Shown here: positions 1 to 10,223 of the stretch, piece by piece | Numbering within the stretch: position 1 is the stretch's first letter | How the letters are laid out: each line of letters opens with the position of its first letter | DNA from: Obelidium mucronatum | Lineage: Eukaryota > Chytridiomycota > Chytridiomycetes > Chytridiales > Chytriomycetaceae | Reading direction: 5' to 3' | Length of the DNA stretch: 64,000 bases | Assembly (NCBI GenBank): GCA_025765595.1 | Contig: JAIVFH010000014.1 | Location: 310,001-374,000, forward strand | Program-made: the position numbers and the translations under genes | The notes under the pieces: model-generated | The model's input: the letters and a program-made list of their open reading frames with translations, nothing else | Told to the model about the DNA's origin: nothing | The model's database searches: none

Positions 1-555
1 GGCCTTGGACTGTGAGTTGTCGTTTTGAAGCTTCAAACGCATTTCATCGACATTTGTGAGATTAGGCCAGCTCAACCTGCAACGCTGCATCCAATCATAG
101 AAATCCTCCACCCACTGCTTGATCTGATCAAGGGTCAATGGATTTGTGCGTGCCGCCGAGATTGCCTTGGTAGATCGCAAACGAATCTTGGTTTTGTGCC
201 GCTCAAGAAAACCATCAACCCAATCGCCAGCTGTCCACTGTGAGTCGGGGTAGATATCCTGATATACACGACTGATTAAAAGAACAAGATCCGGCTTGGC
301 CATTGGGCGGTGGGAGAAAGATCGGGCCTCCAGGAAGTTCACGATGTCTTGTTCAAATTCATTCGTGAACAATTGTGCGCCATGGGAGCGTCCCCCGTTG
401 GTAAGCATCCGGTAATAAACAGATTCGACTGTTCGGTATGTGAGATTGAGGCGGCTGCTAACCATTTCGGCAGCCTTCTTGACTGACAGGTCAGTGTTGA
501 CAAGCTCAGAAACCTCTTGAACTTCCGGCAGAGCCTGATCTCTGGCGTTTCTTAT
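1..555 (-). CDS. Tc5/pogo-like DDE transposase fragment, runs off the left edge
   Basis: One minus-strand frame stays open from about 555 to the window edge, roughly 185 codons. It shows a helix-turn-helix region followed by a CENP-B/Tc5-type DNA-binding motif (W..GFLERHK, then ISAARTNPLT). Next comes LTNVDEMRL, which resembles the N-x-DE block holding the first catalytic Asp of pogo/Fot-like transposases. Such proteins bind element ends and cut and paste DNA. A plausible ATG lies at 563-565 in another frame, so a one-base shift or a splice at the CAG near 555 may separate the start from this frame. The C-terminal catalytic part lies outside the window. It abuts the hAT relic directly, so it is probably one of several nested elements. 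The family is inferred from motif pattern only. Confidence 0.55.
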   Translation of the reverse strand, partial: MRNARDQALPEVQEVSELVNTDLSVKKAAEMVSSRLNLTYRTVESVYYRMLTNGGRSHGAQLFTNEFEQDIVNFLEARSFSHRPMAKPDLVLLISRVYQDIYPDSQWTAGDWVDGFLERHKTKIRLRSTKAISAARTNPLTLDQIKQWVEDFYDWMQRCRLSWPNLTNVDEMRLKLQNDNSQSKA

Positions 556-1265
556 CTGGAGGCATGGGTTTGGGGTTTTAATTTTCTTTATTAAGAGCGT
601 TATGCAATAAAAAGTGATTTTGGTGATTTCTCGGATTAACCAAAAATTCCTCGGATTGACCCAACGACTCAATGTAGACTGTTCCCATGTTGACATATAT
701 TAAATGATGGACCAAATCAAGGTTTTCATCATCTGGGAGGTCAGGAAACAACTTGTGCCAGTCAATAACAAGCTTTCTCCAGTTTTTAAGGTACTCAATT
801 GCTTGATCTTTAGCTTGAGGAATATTGAACACAAATTGGTGACTCTCAAACTCAGAGTGAGCTTGGGAAGCTGTGTCATTGTCTTCATCAGACCAAGAGC
901 TCTTGCCGTAAGCAAATCCTGAAAAAATTGATCCCGTAGCAGTTTTTAAGCGCTTTGAGCCAGATGATGAATTTGGCGAGCCAAGCTTTGGCGTAGCAGC
1001 GGCACGCAAAGCTTTATCAAACTGAAACTTGGCGCATTGCTCGGCAAATGCAGCGTAATTGTCTCGAAATAGAACAGTACCGCGTTTTCTCATTTCAGCA
1101 TTAAGGTGAGGGCCCTTGACTGTGCGAATATCCAAAAAAGTGGCCAACAGTTGGCGATCTGAGTAAAGAAAGGTGCTTTCTTCCAAGTCCTCAGTTTTGT
1201 TCCCACAAAAGCGGCGTTCCAACTCCAAAAGAGCACGGTTTCGGCAAGTTTGACCAATCATAGAC

Positions 1266-1273
1266 AGTTCATC
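1266..1273. repeat. Target-site duplication AGTTCATC, left copy
   Basis: This 8-mer is repeated exactly at 2,457-2,464, directly outside the right end of the inserted element. One copy belongs to the hAT reading frame, where it encodes part of DEL on the minus strand. Confidence 0.75.
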
Positions 1274-2456
1274 CACGTCCCATAGCAAGCGGCACTCCCG
1301 ATTCGGACCCTATTCGGACTCCTATTCGGACTCCTATTCGGAGTCCGATTAGGGCCCAATTAGGGCCCAATTTGGGTCCAATTCGGACTCCGAATCGGAC
1401 TAGGCTGTCCATTAGGCCTAACGGCACTCCAAACGGACTCCAATTGAGCTCCAAATGCGCTTCCAATTGGATTTACAGCTCCTAACGGCTTTTTCAGCCC
1501 ATTGCTAATAGCAAGTTGATAGTCCTAGTCGGAAAGCTAGTCAAACGCGGCTAGGGTCCTACTAGGATACCCGTTGGGACTCCAAATCTCAAAAACTTTG
1601 TGCATCTGGTGGGGTTTGAAGCCATCAGAAAATTTTTCTGAGCCTTCATCCTGAAATTTTCCGCCAAAAATTTCACTCAAATTGAAAAAGTTGTCGCCCA
1701 GTGCCCTCAATGGGTTTAATGAATGACGTAATACAAACTTGTGTCACACATATGTTACAAATCATTATTATTCTATTGTTATTTCTATTTGACTGAGCTA
1801 CCTTTTGAATTCAAATCAAGGTAATTAATGCTTCAGATTTCACAAACTGGAATTTATTCACTACAAAATAAGTAGCTATGTTTGCATGCAATCAAGAATT
1901 AATATAAGTTGACATAGTGCAGTTTAGAAATGGCAGCGGCTTTGAAGATGATCTGGTGAGGCAAATATTCAAAGTTAGGCTTGTGTAATAAATTTTAAAT
2001 TTTCTCTCTCAGGCACGTATTAAAATTGTCAAAAAACATGCAGGGTGAAAAATTGATGATGGGAAAAAAATTTGCCATGAACTTTTAATGGGGATGGAAA
2101 TATGTGCAAGTGCAGATTGGAGAAAATTTTTATTTGATAATTACATTAAGTTAAAAATTCTCATAGTTTCTAAGTTTATATTGCAATGGAAGAGATTACT
2201 GCAGTAAAGTTGCTACAGTCAGCATCGTGAAGCCGCGTAAATATTTGCTCTTGGTTGCTTTATGTTCACCGGTGCAAAGGGTCCTTATCGGTGGAAAACT
2301 CCCCATTAGGGCACCTAATGGCCCCATTAGGGCTCCTAATGGGTCCAATTGGTTTGCTATTAGGAGTGAAAAACGCTAGTAGCGCTCCTATTAGGAGCAA
2401 AAAATCCGATTAGGAGCAATGAAAAAACGCGTTTTTTTCGCTCGGACCCCGGGCTG
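1274..2456. mobile_element. Non-autonomous KDZ-type element (MITE-like) inside the hAT gene
   Basis: The insert starts CCACGTCCCATAGC and ends GGACCCCGGGCTG. Its ends closely match those of the large KDZ region (left end at 4,454, right end at 10,223). It has no coding capacity. Arrays of ATTCGGACTCC/ATTAGGGCCC-type repeats lie inside the left end (1,290-1,480) and ATTAGGAGC-type repeats inside the right end (2,295-2,425). The middle is AT-rich. An 8-bp direct repeat flanks it. KDZ/Zisupton elements are known to make 8-9 bp duplications, which supports mobilisation by the neighbouring KDZ transposase family. Confidence 0.75.
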
Positions 2457-2464
2457 AGTTCATC
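2457..2464. repeat. Target-site duplication AGTTCATC, right copy
   Basis: Partner of the copy at 1,266-1,273. Joining the two flanks at one copy restores the hAT transposase frame without a shift. Confidence 0.75.
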
Positions 2465-4091
2465 AATAGGATCAGGTGTTCAGACAAGGTTTGGATCAAT
2501 GCCAACTGATGCTTGATCGATAACATGTAGGTCCTGTTGTCGCAAAAGATTGGCAGTAATTCCAAGAATTAAATTCTTATAGGCTCCATTGAATTGGACT
2601 TCCGTTTGAGCAAGTTTTGTGGTGATTCTTGTGCATTCCAACACAGCTTCAACCTCACCCAGTGACTCCCACTCGTTATCAGTCAGCTTTGGCAAATTTT
2701 TTTCAGTTCTCAGTTCTGGTAACATTGAATACAAACGAAGGCCGCGATAACCCTAATAGAGAAAAGAAGCTGGTGACTGCTTGCCACACGTGTTGTGCTT
2801 AAATCCAACTGAATTCCAACAACTGGAATATCCCCAATTGTAGCACAAACATCCTGAAAGTGTTGTCGACGCTGTTGAGAATACGAAAAGAATGTTCCCA
2901 TCTTGTGAGCACGAGACATTAGATCCACACCTTCAGGAAAGGGGTTGACAACAATTTTGTTCCGTGACCTGGTTAAAGCACCAACAGCAGATCGCCCCAA
3001 CTTGTCTCCATCGTGCATCAAACATGCTTCTTCTTCAATATCGCATTGATTTGAAACACCAAGAGCACATCTGTCTTGCATCATCGACGATACTGTTTCT
3101 TGAAATTCAAGACCAGTACGCTCCTTGAATACAGCTTGTAGCATTTCCGAAACAATGGAGTCAGTATTTACAGCAGAAGCTGTGAAACCGATTGAAACAA
3201 CATGGTTCTTGCGCCATTGAGGGTCAAGAAACTGAATACCAATAGCCTGAAACTTGTGCTTATTAGCCAGGGTACCCCCGTCATGGAGCATTTGAGCAAA
3301 AGCATTTCCTTGTGATTGAACACGTTTTTCAAGCAAAATAAGTCTGGAAACAGTGCGTTAGCTTGAGCAAAATGCAACAGTCATAAAATTGAAAACAAAC
3401 CTCAAACACTTTTCAAACACTTCATATTCAGCATCAATCCACAAAGATAAGGATTTTGCATTCAAATTTGGAGGATCAAGAGGAAAAATCAGTGCTCTTG
3501 CTTGGTTTCGAAAGTATGGATCTTCAACAGTTCTCAGAGACACAGGGGCATTGCCGTAAACAAACCAGGCAACTTGAGCAGAAATAAAATTGTCAAAATT
3601 GGCAGAAACGTGGATGGCCCTGGTTTTGGACTTGAAATTGGTTGAACAGCAAGTCGATTCTCAAATTTCATTGCTCTAGATGCTTCTTTTTTCTTAGCAG
3701 AGACAACGGCAGCAGGTAAGTCCGGGTGGCAAGCAAGCAAGTGGTCGATTGCATTGGAGGTGGACCACGGGCCATGAACTGCCCCCTTTCCTTTGACACG
3801 ACTCAACTTCAGAAGTTGATTGCAATCTGACGACTTGCAAATATGGGTAAACCGGGAATACTCAGGATGGGCTTGTTGCAGTCGTTTGATAGTTTGCCAA
3901 ACAGCAGACGTCGGTTGACGCGACCCAGTCGGTGTATTTGCTGTACAAAGGTGGGCATACTCAGAGGCATCAAGTGGCTCTGGAGTTTTGTTCCTTGTCA
4001 TTTAGTTTTATGTTTTCATCTGACATTGATTCTTTATTTATACTTTATCATTATAAGTTGAACTTTCTGAGTTGAACTTTATGAGTTGAAC

Positions 4092-4249
4092 ATTCATGAC
4101 ATTCATGAATGATTCACCAATATTCATCAAATTCATGAATTTTCAGGGTTCATGACTGGTGAAATTCATGAAAGACACATTCATGAACCTTAAAATTTCA
4201 TGAAATATGAATTTTTATTCATTTGCAAATTCATGAATTCCTAACACTG
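4092..4249. repeat. hAT terminal region: ATTCATGA cluster and terminal CAGTGTTAG
   Basis: About a dozen copies of ATTCATGA or its complement are packed in this stretch, just upstream of the hAT transposase start. The cluster ends at 4,241-4,249 in CTAACACTG, which read outward is CAGTGTTAG, a typical hAT terminus. hAT elements commonly carry clustered short subterminal motifs bound by their transposase, so this is probably the 5' end of the hAT relic. The other terminus was not found in the window. Confidence 0.6.
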
Positions 4250-4453
4250 GGAAAAACTGGATTCGCTTCACAAGTGTAAGTTCCATCACTCATTTTTATA
4301 TCTGATTAATATATCTGATTAATTATTCTGTTGGCACCAGGGCCTCCATCCGCTCAGCAGCCAAACACCAATACTCCACACAAGGGCACTCCCAGTAGAG
4401 CATCTGTTGGGACACCCTCGTAACAGCAACAGCAGAAACCACCCCCGCCAAAC
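4250..4453 (+). other. Short host-gene or element fragment between hAT and KDZ ends
   Basis: Between the hAT end and the KDZ left end lies a piece that looks like exon-intron-exon on the plus strand. A donor GTAAGTTCC sits near 4,276 and an acceptor TTGGCACCAG near 4,341. It is followed by a Pro/Gln/Thr-rich reading frame that meets a TAA near 4,423. No product can be named. Confidence 0.3.
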
Positions 4454-4479
4454 ACACGTACTATAGCGAGCGGCACGCG

Positions 4480-4735
4480 GGATTCGGACTCCAATTCGGA
4501 CTCCGATTCGGGAAACGATTCGGGGTCCGACTAGGGTCCGATTCGGCTCCGAATAGGAGTAACCCCGAATCGGGGTCCGTTCGGAATGGCCAATAGGGCT
4601 ATTGGCGCTCCTAGCCGCCTCCTAATGGAGTCCTAATCACTTCTCATTAGGAGGAAACAACTTTTTCCTGCAATTTGAGCATTGTCCTATTAGGAGCTAC
4701 TCAGTCCTATTAGGACGACCGACTAGGACTTAACA
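4480..4735. repeat. Left subterminal repeat array of the KDZ element
   Basis: Degenerate units of about 11-12 bp built on ATTCGGACTCC, then on ATTAGGAGC, in both orientations. The same sequence family appears near the right end and in two internal blocks. Probable transposase-binding sites, by analogy with other cut-and-paste elements. Confidence 0.6.
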
Positions 4736-4913
4736 TCCTATGAAAATAACTGTCAACTGCAAAACACTTTAAAAAATTTCCCAAAAATTGCAAAGCATCT
4801 GAAAAAATTCAAAAAAATTGCAAAAATACAAAATTAATTTTTCAGAATTTTATGATATTATAGTTAAAATTAATCATAAAAATTTATCAATTTTTCAAAT
4901 AACCCTCTGGCTA

Positions 4914-6063
4914 CTAACATTTGCTAAGTTGCTCATTTCTCATGTCCACCATACTGAACAAAAAAAAGTCTGCCTGAAGAGGGTCCAAATATCGCAAAAT
5001 GTGTCCCATTTTTTCAAACCATCCAGCACACTGTTCTGCTGCTGATGTGTTGAATAAAGGCTTGTTTCCTTGGTATAGCCTAGCAAAAGACCTAGCGTCA
5101 CAATTCTCCATGCAGAATCTGTCTCGACGACTATGGTTTCTGAAGTGAAATCGGTCAACAACCCAGATGATTTTTTGGTATAGCATCCTAAGCACAGAAG
5201 TTAGATTCTATCACAGCAAATACATCCTTACTTGTGGAGCAGCTTGTTTTGCTGAGCGCCGTTTTTCAAAGTCCTGACAAAAACACATGCTTTGTCATAA
5301 AACATGAATGTAGGATACTCATCCAGCCTCATGAATGTTTGACAAAGAAATCCTGTAATAAACTTGTTGGACTCAAACGAGTACATCTTCCCAATGTCCA
5401 TAATGTACCCACAGCTCCACACAACCAGGAACACCCCTGGCAGGAATCTGTCAAATGGGCTGTAACAGAACCCAAACTCCTCATAATTCCTTTCATCATC
5501 CTTCACATGCCCAACTGACACTCGTGTCTTTCCTCCATACTTCTTTGCAGTTTTCTCACTTGTTGTTGATGGGTCTGAGAAGAATTTTCCCACCGCCTCC
5601 ATATGTTCTGCTTCCTTGCACGACAGCGGCTGGTAATCAAAAGAGTTCTCACGTTCTCGTTTTTGATTCGCACATCCTGAAATGATGCATTTCCCCTTCA
5701 ATCCTGCATGATTGATACAGAATTTTGTATTGATCCCAATAATGTCCAAATTGCATCCAATCACTCTGCACAGCAAGTGCCCCATCACTTTTCCATCCAT
5801 CACTGCCGCACTATACTCCTGGCCTTTGCTATCAACAACATGACATTCTCCACATGAATGTTTCCATTTTACTGCAAAGTGCGCATTCATCCACTCCACA
5901 TATTCCTTCATTGCCAACCGCAAATCTTCTACATTATCAGACACTTGATTGCTTGAGTATTCTCCAAGATGTAGGGAATACGGAAACAGCCGTCTGCCCT
6001 TCTCCCCCCAAGATGGTTGGAAGCAGCAATAATCAAATATACATTTTACATCTAAGGAATAGT
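4914..6063 (-). CDS. KDZ-family transposase, C-terminal two exons
   Basis: Two exons (about 6,063-5,232 and 5,187-4,914) join at a clean GT-AG intron. The product shows the KDZ catalytic layout. A Cys-rich region (KCIISGCANQ) comes first, then RFLPGVFLVVWSCGYIMD. The first acidic block is FMFYDKACVFVRTL, followed by VVDRFHFRNH, then NTSAAEQC and a long helical tail with FLFSMVDMRNEQ. KDZ proteins are RNase-H-fold transposases that excise and insert DNA. The first exon is unclear: a donor at 6,261 (GTAAGTGTTGG) and CxxC-coding sequence at 6,262-6,300 suggest an upstream exon, with an intron holding the 6,110-6,255 repeats. The reading phases do not fit simply, so the gene may be damaged at its 5' end. 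Confidence 0.75.
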
Positions 6064-6109
6064 CTGTCAGTAAATGACAAGCAACAAACACTACTAATTG
6101 CACCCAATT

Positions 6110-6255
6110 AGAATTCCTAATAGCGCTCCTAATCACGCTCCTAATCGCGCTCCTAATCGCTCTCCGATTCGCTTCCGATTCGCTTTCGATTCGGAACGCT
6201 ATTAGGAGCGCGATTAGGAGAGGAGCGCGCTATTAGGAGTGCTATTAGGACCAAC
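6110..6255. repeat. Internal inverted array of ATTAGGAGC repeats
   Basis: The left half reads CCTAATCGCGCTCCTAATCG and the right half its complement, so the block could fold into a long hairpin centred near 6,170-6,190. It lies between a candidate donor (6,261) and acceptor (6,064) of the minus-strand transposase, so it is probably intronic. Confidence 0.6.
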
Positions 6256-6596
6256 ACTTACAGCATTACAGACGGCACATTCTTCAGTCACAAATTTGCA
6301 AATGCAACAGTCATGTAGTATTTAGAATTGATTCCAATGACTTTTTGCTTTCTGATTGTATTCATTGGGTAATAGGATGGGAACGCCAAAAGAAGTAGCA
6401 ACAAGCTGAATGAAATCCCGCAAACGGAGTGTCTTGTTGTAAGTCTTTTCAAAACTGCCGTAGATTGAAAACTCAGCTTGGAAGGCTGGGAACTGTTCTG
6501 CCAGCTGAGCTCCCATCTTGACATGTGAGGCAGGGATTTTCATTTTTTTCCGCAAAGTTTTTTCCCCATGCAATCACCAACACTGCCACTGCCAGG

Positions 6597-9500
6597 TAAC
6601 ACTGCCATCCCTCAGAGTCAGCAACGACCCAAACAGACTGTCCATCCAGTTCTCTTTCGATGAGATCAAGAATGGCTTGTGGAAACAGGCTCCTTACAAG
6701 ACCTTGGATGACAAGAAGACCATCTTCATCTTGTGGAGTGATCTGCGAGAAGTCACCAAAGAGCTCTGTCCTGACCTGCACCAAAGAGTCATGGAAACCA
6801 AAGGGTCTCCTAAAGAGCTTGTAGAGGAGGCCACTGAGGCACTGGACAAGATGTTGAGGTCTGGGTTTATTTGTTTGTGTTTGACAGGTGATCGCTGACA
6901 CACCACTCCTAACCACAACAGATACATCAACTCCAACAACACATTGAAGCTAGTGTTTTTGGATAAAACCAAATGTACAGTCCACATCCCTGGGCTGAAG
7001 AACAAATCAATGGCAGAAGTGTACAAGTGGATCAAAGACACAAACCAGGATTTAACAGCACTGGAGGACCTCTGCTTCAGTGGGATCGTGGATATAGATG
7101 GAAATCGTTAGCGGCGCTGGCGAAATACATATATGGTGAGTCTTATTCATTTTGGTGTGATGCGCTATTTGTCTCCGATTCGCGAATCGGATTGCGATCC
7201 GATTCGCAATCCGATTCGGAGCACGATTAGGAGCACGATTAGGAGCCAATTCGGAGCGCGATTAGGAAACTATTAGGAGCGCGATTTGGAGCACGATTCG
7301 GTGCGCGATTAGGAGTGCGATTAGGAGCGCTATTAGGAGCCGATTCGGAGCGCGATTAGGAGCACAATTACAGCCCTTTAATTTTTTAATAATCTAACCC
7401 TTTTTATTATTTTTTTATCTTTTAGCTAGAAAAGTTTCAAACAACAAGTACCATGTTGTTTTTGCTCCTACTCCTGCTGACACCAATGCCACCAAGATTG
7501 CCAAGAAGGCTACTGCTCGTGCCGCAAGACAACAGGCTGCTAATGAGGTTAGGTCTGATAGCGAACCTGATATTCCTCCTATCAGCCAGCTCTGCTGCAG
7601 AAAACGAGCCTAGAAGAGCCATCAAGTCTAAAATTTCATTTCCACTCTTGGGATCTGATGATCCAATTGGTTTGGGTATTTATAGTCTCATTTTTTTGAT
7701 TGAATTACAAATATTTAATTTAATTATGTGATAGGAACACCAACCAAGCAAGCTGGTTCTTCTTCTGATTCCACAATTCCTGCTCATACTTCTCCAAGTT
7801 CTTTAAAGGCTAATCCTACTCCTGCTCCTCCTGGTTCTGCCAAGACTACTCCTGGTGCTGGCAAGACTGCTTCTGGTCCCCCATCTGTTTCCCCCAAGAC
7901 TTTGACAAGTTCTGCTTCCAAGGCTACTACAGATCCCAAGGCCACTACAGTTCACAACACTGCTAAAAATACTACTCCTGCTTCTCAATCTGGTTCCCCA
8001 AAGAGTACCACTTCTGGTTCCAAGGCCACTACTGTTCCCATGGCTACTTCAGCTTCCAAAGTGTCCAAGGCAATGCCAGCTCCCAAAGTGTCCAAGGCAA
8101 TGCCAGCTCCCAAGACAGCAGACAAGACAGCTGATTCCAGTTCCAAGCCAGTGCCAAAAACAGCTGTCCTCAAGCCAAGATCTGCTGGTGCCTCCAAGAC
8201 TGCTTTATCCAAGTCAATGTCTGTTCTCGAATCTCAGGCTTCTACGGTGGTATCTCCCGCAGTTGCTGAAAGCATTGATAATCTCAAGGCTAGCCTAAAG
8301 GCTTGTGCAGAAACTCACAGAAAGTCGACAGATGCTGACGATTCAGAAAGTGAGTTAACACCACTTGACAATGCGCCTGAAGGGTCTGAAGCTGATGAGA
8401 TTGGGGATGTTGATGGTGGAAAAAATGAGCTTGATGCTGAAGAGGAAGACGAGGAGGAGGAGGAGGAGGCAGATGAGGAGGAGCGGGAGGTATCAGTCCA
8501 GCAAAGAAAGAAGGTTCAAGCAATTGTGATTGAAGATGATGATGATGATGATGATGAAATTGAGGTGGTGGAGCCAGTTGTACACAGAAAGAAGCATCGT
8601 GTGGAGAACATAGATGAGGAGGAAGATGAAGTTGAGGATGATGAGGATGTGGTGGATGAAGCTCATCCCAAAAAGAAGACGTGCCATCAACCTTTTGAGA
8701 AGAGATGAAGAAGAAGAACCAGAGGTGAAAAAGATGGTGCTGTTAAATGCATGTTTCAGAATCATGGAGCTGTGTTTTGTTGTAATGTGGAAGGGACTGT
8801 TGCTGAGGGAAATAAGGCAAAAGGTGAGCCCACATGTTGTTTTTATTGTGCATTTTTAACAATCAAATACATAATTAGTTTTGCTTGCTGATGTTTTGGC
8901 TGCTGCCAAAGCCCATCCAGCCACAACCCACTTTTGCAGGTCGGTGATCAGTGTTAGTTGGTTCACCAAGAACGTGTACATCTTTGAGGACTCTGTTTTG
9001 GTGGACACTGTTTTTAATCCACAAAGCCCAGAGCTATACTGATTCTGGTAGGTTACCATTTTGTTTAAACAGCTCTCTAACTATTTTTGGTATTCATTTA
9101 GGAACCATCTTTGATCCATTTGCATCTTCTCTGTTGGTTAACTCTCCAGTGACATCAGGGTATGAAAAGCCAGGTTCTATCTCTTCCAAGCAACGCCGCC
9201 AAGTCCCCACGTCTGTTGCTGAAGTTGTTGCCAAAGCCAAAGGACGCACCGGCACCCAAGACAAGTTCATTAGTCAAGTGAAAGAAGTTGGTATCCGCTT
9301 TTCTTACCTGACGCAGGATCGAGAGCCACCAATGACCAAAACTCTTGCTGCTGCAACCCTGTCAAAGGAATTTCCCAACTTTGGAAATACTGTGGAAATT
9401 TTTCGGGCCTATGTTGGAGTCTTCTTTGCTGATTTGGAATTCCAAAGAGTAAGTTTTTATTTTAGTATCACTTCAAGCAATTTCTTTTAATAATCCTTTA

Positions 9501-9720
9501 TTTATTATACTAGCTCTTTCCAAAAACATACACGAGCTACTTTGACAAAGGAGATTGCATCTTCTCTTACAGCGATGTTGGGAAGCACATGTCAAAGTTC
9601 AATGCAAGATTGGTCCTAAAGCATCAAATATATAGTTGGAGTACTACAGGTTTTCAAGATGTTGAAAAGTACTTTCAAGGGTGCCAGGAGGGAGTGTTGG
9701 GAAATTCTTGGAAGAGGTAA
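6597..9720 (+). pseudogene. Second gene of the KDZ region, multi-exon, function unknown
   Basis: Exons can be followed on the plus strand from about 6,597 to TAA 9,720. The 5' exon (IKNGLWKQAP) joins RYINSNNTLKLVFLD across an intron ending near 6,919. A later exon (about 7,425-7,671) joins a long Ser/Thr/Pro/Lys-rich then acidic domain (7,735-8,705). That continues past an in-frame TGA at 8,706-8,708 into RTRGEKDGAVKCMFQN and on to about 9,050. The last exons hold FDPFASSLL, FPNFGNTVEIF and LFPKTYTSYFDKGDC. Frame breaks occur near 7,105, 7,590 and 9,040. It diverges from the transposase. No domain was recognised. The acidic and basic low-complexity middle could suit a DNA- or chromatin-binding accessory protein, but that is a guess. 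Confidence 0.5.
7165..7375. repeat. Tandem 12-bp repeat array in a probable intron of the second KDZ gene
   Basis: About thirteen degenerate units of GAGCGCGATTAG follow a perfect palindrome (CCGATTCGCGAATCGG). The block lies between a donor-like GTGAGTC at 7,136 and a pyrimidine-rich acceptor ending at 7,424. It matches the subterminal arrays of the same element. Confidence 0.65.
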
Positions 9721-9939
9721 CCTGTTCAGAAGAAACCCCAGTGATATTTTGAGTGTTATTTTTCTTTGATACTTCTTTGATTTTTCTTGGTTTTTTGGAT
9801 TTTTCTTATTTTTTTTGAATTTTTCTTGGATTTTTGGATTTTCTTTGATTTTCGGATAGTTGTATAAAAAAATCTTGTAAAATTTTATTTACACTTTAAA
9901 TGCATTTATTTTAGATTTTTTACATTCAATAGTGCTAAC
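9721..9939. other. AT-rich 3' region of the KDZ second gene
   Basis: Low-complexity runs of TTTTTCTTGGATTTTTGGATT type between the stop codon and the right subterminal array. No gene is seen here. Confidence 0.4.
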
Positions 9940-10205
9940 AAGGCCCCAATAGGAGTCCTACTAGGAGTTGTATTAAAGCCATTTGGTTTCCAATTGGCAG
10001 AGCAAAATGCTATTAGGAGTCCTACTAGGAGCAGACAAATGCTACTAGGAGCGGTCCTATTTGCTGATTTGCAATTAGGAGAGCTACTAGGGCCCCTAAT
10101 TGGCCCTGATTAGGCTCCAAATCGGACTAAATCCTAATCGGATCCGATTAGGAGCCCTATTCGGACCCCGAATAGGGCCCGAATAGGGCCCCGAATTGCG
10201 CGTGC
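9940..10205. repeat. Right subterminal repeat array of the KDZ element
   Basis: Degenerate CTATTAGGAGTCC/ATTCGGACCCC units in both orientations, leading to the terminal GTGCCGCTCGGACCCCG. It mirrors the array inside the left end. Confidence 0.6.
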
Positions 10206-10223
10206 CGCTCGGACCCCGTGCTG

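Larger units (their letters stand above)
578..4001 (-). pseudogene. Decayed hAT-family transposase gene, split by an inserted element
   Basis: Read on the minus strand from ATG 4001. The N-terminus carries a BED-type zinc finger (C-x4-C, then H-x4-H, residues about 54-90). The hAT core follows: VAWFVYGN, CLMHDGDKLGRSAVG, NPFPEGVDLM, then TTRVASSHQLL. Residues near 1,150-1,290 hold the C-terminal block with LELERRFCGN and DRQLLATFLD. An intron of about 50 bp near 3,335-3,390 joins the frames exactly. Damage visible: a frame break near 3,610, another near 2,755, an in-frame TGA about 30 bases right of the insert, and a 1,183-bp element inserted at 1,274-2,456. Removing that insert with one 8-bp duplicate makes the frame continuous (PIDELSMIG). 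hAT enzymes are cut-and-paste DNA transposases; this copy cannot make a full product. Confidence 0.8.
4454..10223. mobile_element. KDZ (Kyakuja-Dileera-Zisupton) transposon region
   Basis: The left end (ACACGTACTATAGC then GAGCGGCACGCG) and the right end (CGTGCCGCTCGG then ACCCCGTGCTG) form an imperfect inverted repeat sharing GAGCGGCACG. Dense arrays of short degenerate repeats lie inside both ends. The interior has a KDZ transposase on the minus strand and a divergent multi-exon gene on the plus strand. The 8 bases outside the two ends (CGCCAAAC and CATCGCAG) do not match. The two ends may therefore belong to different insertions joined by rearrangement rather than to one intact element. 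Confidence 0.6.

Noticed and set aside
6473..6916. Minus-strand 147-codon frame opposite the KDZ second gene
   Set aside because: The plus strand has a spliced frame with a clean intron here, and the minus frame shows no motif.
6110..7375. CRISPR-like spaced repeats
   Set aside because: The units are degenerate, contiguous and in both orientations, without unique spacers, in a eukaryotic transposon.
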